NCBI GenBank assembly: GCA_019695435.1
Contig: JACTVF010000121.1
Span: 1-7,077 of the forward strand
DNA: 7,077 nucleotides
Direction: 5' to 3'
DNA from: Methanoregulaceae archaeon
GTDB taxonomy: Archaea; Halobacteriota; Methanomicrobia; Methanomicrobiales; Methanospirillaceae
Shown here piece by piece: positions 6,301 through 7,077 of the stretch. Numbering within the stretch: the first letter of the stretch is position 1; the number at the start of each line of letters is the position of its first letter. Both the position numbers and the translations under genes were made by a program. A model generated the notes under the pieces. The model saw nothing but the letters and a program-made list of their open reading frames with translations, made no database searches and had not been told where the DNA came from.

Positions 6301-6351
6301 CGGGAATGGCTGATTCTGCAGTCTGGTTTCTTGTTGGTGTTTTTTTCCAGT

Positions 6352-6367
6352 CCAGGATTTCTCCTGG
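6352..6367. repeat. Second CCAGGA...TCCTGG inverted repeat
   Basis: CCAGGA (6352-6357) and TCCTGG (6362-6367) are separated by TTTC. The arms are identical to the core arms of the stem-loop at 6051-6067, where the spacer is TAA. Two copies of the same dyad in 316 bases suggest a recognised site and not a chance palindrome. Confidence 0.4.
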
Positions 6368-6411
6368 CCTGATCACCTGTTGAAATGGTCTACCTATAAG
6401 CATGAGGAATG

Positions 6412-6438
6412 TGGAAAAAAACCCGTCCTTTTTTTCCA
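6412..6438. terminator. A7/T7 inverted repeat, possibly a bidirectional terminator
   Basis: TGGAAAAAAA (6412-6421) and TTTTTTTCCA (6429-6438) form a perfect 10-bp inverted repeat with the loop CCCGTCC. Each strand has a T-run of seven, so it could stop transcription from either side. It lies inside the longer form of the small ORF that starts at 6402, which argues against that longer form. Confidence 0.4.
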
Positions 6439-6446
6439 GCGTGAAC

Positions 6447-6569
6447 ATGGAAGAGGGCTGTAATCCATGGTCCGGGCAGATCCGGTTATCCGGGATTCTT
6501 GAAAAACGGCCCGTTGCTTCGCGTGAATTGCTGACGGTGATTCCCCGGGTGCAGGCCGAGGCTTACTGA
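6447..6569 (+). CDS. Possible 40-residue small protein, unrecognised
   Basis: An ATG at 6447 opens a frame of 40 residues ending at TGA 6567-6569. It contains WSGQIRLSGILEKRPVASRE (residues 8-27) and ends in RVQAEAY. The residue mix is soluble and helix-friendly, more protein-like than the other small frames nearby. The stretch LSGILEKRPVASRELLTVI faintly recalls the first helices of a winged-helix domain, as found in the next gene, but a gapless comparison has few identities. No Shine-Dalgarno site precedes it. CTATAAG at 6394-6400 could be a TATA box, giving a short leader. The same frame is open from an ATG at 6402, but that version would read through the A7/T7 inverted repeat. Coding status is unproven and no function is proposed. 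Confidence 0.25.
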   Translation: MEEGCNPWSGQIRLSGILEKRPVASRELLTVIPRVQAEAY

Positions 6570-6570
6570 C

Positions 6571-6595
6571 CGGGAAATCCTAGGATAAATCCGGA
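6571..6595. promoter_or_regulatory. Operator-like dyad ATCCTAGGAT overlapping the regulator promoter
   Basis: ATCCTAGGAT (6577-6586) is a perfect 10-base palindrome. It sits inside a longer imperfect dyad bounded by CCGG on each side (about 6570-6594). The right half overlaps the BRE of the winged-helix gene, so a bound protein could block promoter use. The segment ATCC-T-AGGATAAATCCG matches 5981-5996 except for one inserted base. Confidence 0.45.
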
Positions 6596-6605
6596 ATCTA
6601 TATAG
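6592..6605 (+). promoter_or_regulatory. BRE/TATA promoter of the winged-helix gene
   Basis: CTATATAG (6598-6605) is the clearest TATA box in the window. It is preceded by CGGAAT, which resembles the archaeal BRE (cRnAAn). It ends 27 bases before the ATG at 6633, so transcription should start only a few bases before the start codon. No Shine-Dalgarno site is seen, consistent with a leaderless mRNA. Confidence 0.6.
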
Positions 6606-6632
6606 AACAAGGTACTCCATGTTCAAGTAACG

Positions 6633-7077
6633 ATGTATCCGGACCGGGCCACTTTTGGAAAGATTGTAGATGCGGAACCCGACCTGTCTGCTGCGGGACG
6701 GGAAACGCTGCTCGTATTATATGACGGTCCTTTAAAACTCCCCCAGATCCTTTTACGGGTCAATGCACAGGAAAAGCAAGGCAGCGGGGCAAAGAAGGGG
6801 CATTCCATATCCGAATCGGCGCTCCGAAAACGCCTTGAAGTGCTTATTGGGCAGGGAATTATCGGGCGGGCGGGAAATGAACGCACCAATCCCTACTATT
6901 TCATCCGCCGTTCGTGGCTTTTTAACCGGTACATCCTTGTCCGGTGCAGGGAGAACCCGGCCGGCGGGCTCATTGACCTTAAAATCCTCCTTGGCGAGAT
7001 CTCCCGGCATACGCCGGAGGGGAGACCCGATGTTGTCCAGCCGCGGGTGATCTCTGCGATTGGCGAACGGACGGAGC
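6633..7077 (+). CDS. Winged-helix DNA-binding protein, C-terminus beyond right edge
   Basis: The frame is open from the ATG at 6633 to the window end (148 residues visible) with no stop. ATG 6633 is the only in-frame start after the TAG at 6603-6605, and the TATA box fits it. The N-terminal part reads as a winged helix-turn-helix. A first helix covers ETLLVLYDG (residues 24-32) and a second LPQILLRV (36-43). The recognition-helix region ISESALRKRLEVLIGQGIIG (59-78) follows, and then a wing, GRAGNERTNPYYFI (78-91). A basic, flexible insertion (about 46-57, KQGSGAKKG) separates the second and third helices. The rest, from SWLFNRYIL (94-102) onward, is not recognised. It may be a transcription regulator; whether it controls itself or the UDP-sugar operon is inference from nearby dyads. 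Confidence 0.75.
   Translation, partial: MYPDRATFGKIVDAEPDLSAAGRETLLVLYDGPLKLPQILLRVNAQEKQGSGAKKGHSISESALRKRLEVLIGQGIIGRAGNERTNPYYFIRRSWLFNRYILVRCRENPAGGLIDLKILLGEISRHTPEGRPDVVQPRVISAIGERTE

Larger units (their letters stand above)
5922..6632. other. 711-base region without a convincing long gene, rich in inverted repeats
   Basis: Several open frames of 80-107 codons exist here on both strands, but none resembles a known family. Their later parts are rich in Cys, Trp and Arg or in Ser and Thr, as in chance translation. The region instead holds T-tracts of six or seven at 5922, 5974, 6102, 6340 and 6429. It also holds stem-loops at 6046, 6227, 6281, 6352 and 6412, and repeated motifs related to AGGATAAATCC. 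It may contain a small RNA gene, decayed sequence or regulator sites. A 40-residue ORF near the right end is listed separately. Confidence 0.6.

Noticed and set aside
6121..6372. 83-codon plus-strand frame containing GGAGGAGG near its start
   Set aside because: The purine run lies inside the frame after a TTG and no proper start follows it at usable spacing. The Cys/Trp-rich product resembles nothing known.
6131..6448. 105-codon minus-strand frame between the sugar operon and the regulator
   Set aside because: The N-terminal part is plausible, but the rest is Ser/Thr/Arg-rich and the frame reads through several inverted repeats. No promoter or ribosome binding site is evident.

Overview
The window looks like a chromosomal segment of a methanogenic archaeon, most plausibly of the Methanomicrobiales (Methanoregula-like). 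This is an inference from several signs. The phosphopantetheine adenylyltransferase is of the archaeal type. Aspartate carbamoyltransferase is encoded as a pyrB-pyrI pair with a zinc-binding regulatory chain. A gamma-class carbonic anhydrase relative is present, and TATA-like boxes lie about 27 bases upstream of start codons that lack a usable Shine-Dalgarno site. No species can be assigned from the sequence alone.

Layout. Bases 1-320 (minus) hold the 5' part of a CamH-like gamma-carbonic anhydrase gene. It runs off the left edge and is broken by a single missing base near 124-126. Divergent from it, only 30 bases away, is coaD (351-848, plus), a coenzyme A biosynthesis gene. Convergent with coaD is the pyrBI operon on the minus strand (pyrB 1395-2297, pyrI 904-1398, joined by an ATGA overlap), which makes the catalytic and regulatory chains of aspartate carbamoyltransferase. 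A bulged hairpin with a T-tract separates pyrI from coaD. A 180-base divergent spacer (2298-2477) carries a pyrB promoter candidate, a large inverted repeat and the leader of the next operon.

Bases 2478-5921 (plus) are a tightly packed three-gene operon: a DegT/DnrJ/EryC1 aminotransferase, a Gfo/Idh/MocA oxidoreductase and a UDP-sugar 6-dehydrogenase of the WecC/WbpA family. Together they match the enzyme set that oxidises a UDP-HexNAc at C6, oxidises C3 and transaminates C3, giving a UDP-2-acetamido-3-amino-uronic acid. Such sugars are used in archaeal N-glycans and surface polysaccharides. The acetyltransferase expected to finish that pathway is not in the window.

Bases 5922-6632 (711 bases) contain no convincing long gene. 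They hold T-tracts, several strong inverted repeats, a family of related motifs built on AGGATAAATCC and one possible 40-residue ORF. From 6633 to the right edge runs a partial winged-helix DNA-binding protein. Its promoter (BRE/TATA at 6592-6605) is overlapped by a copy of the same motif, so that protein may bind these sites. That motif family and the carbonic anhydrase frameshift are the most unusual things seen. I find no CRISPR array, tRNA, rRNA, transposase, or clear defence or mobile system.
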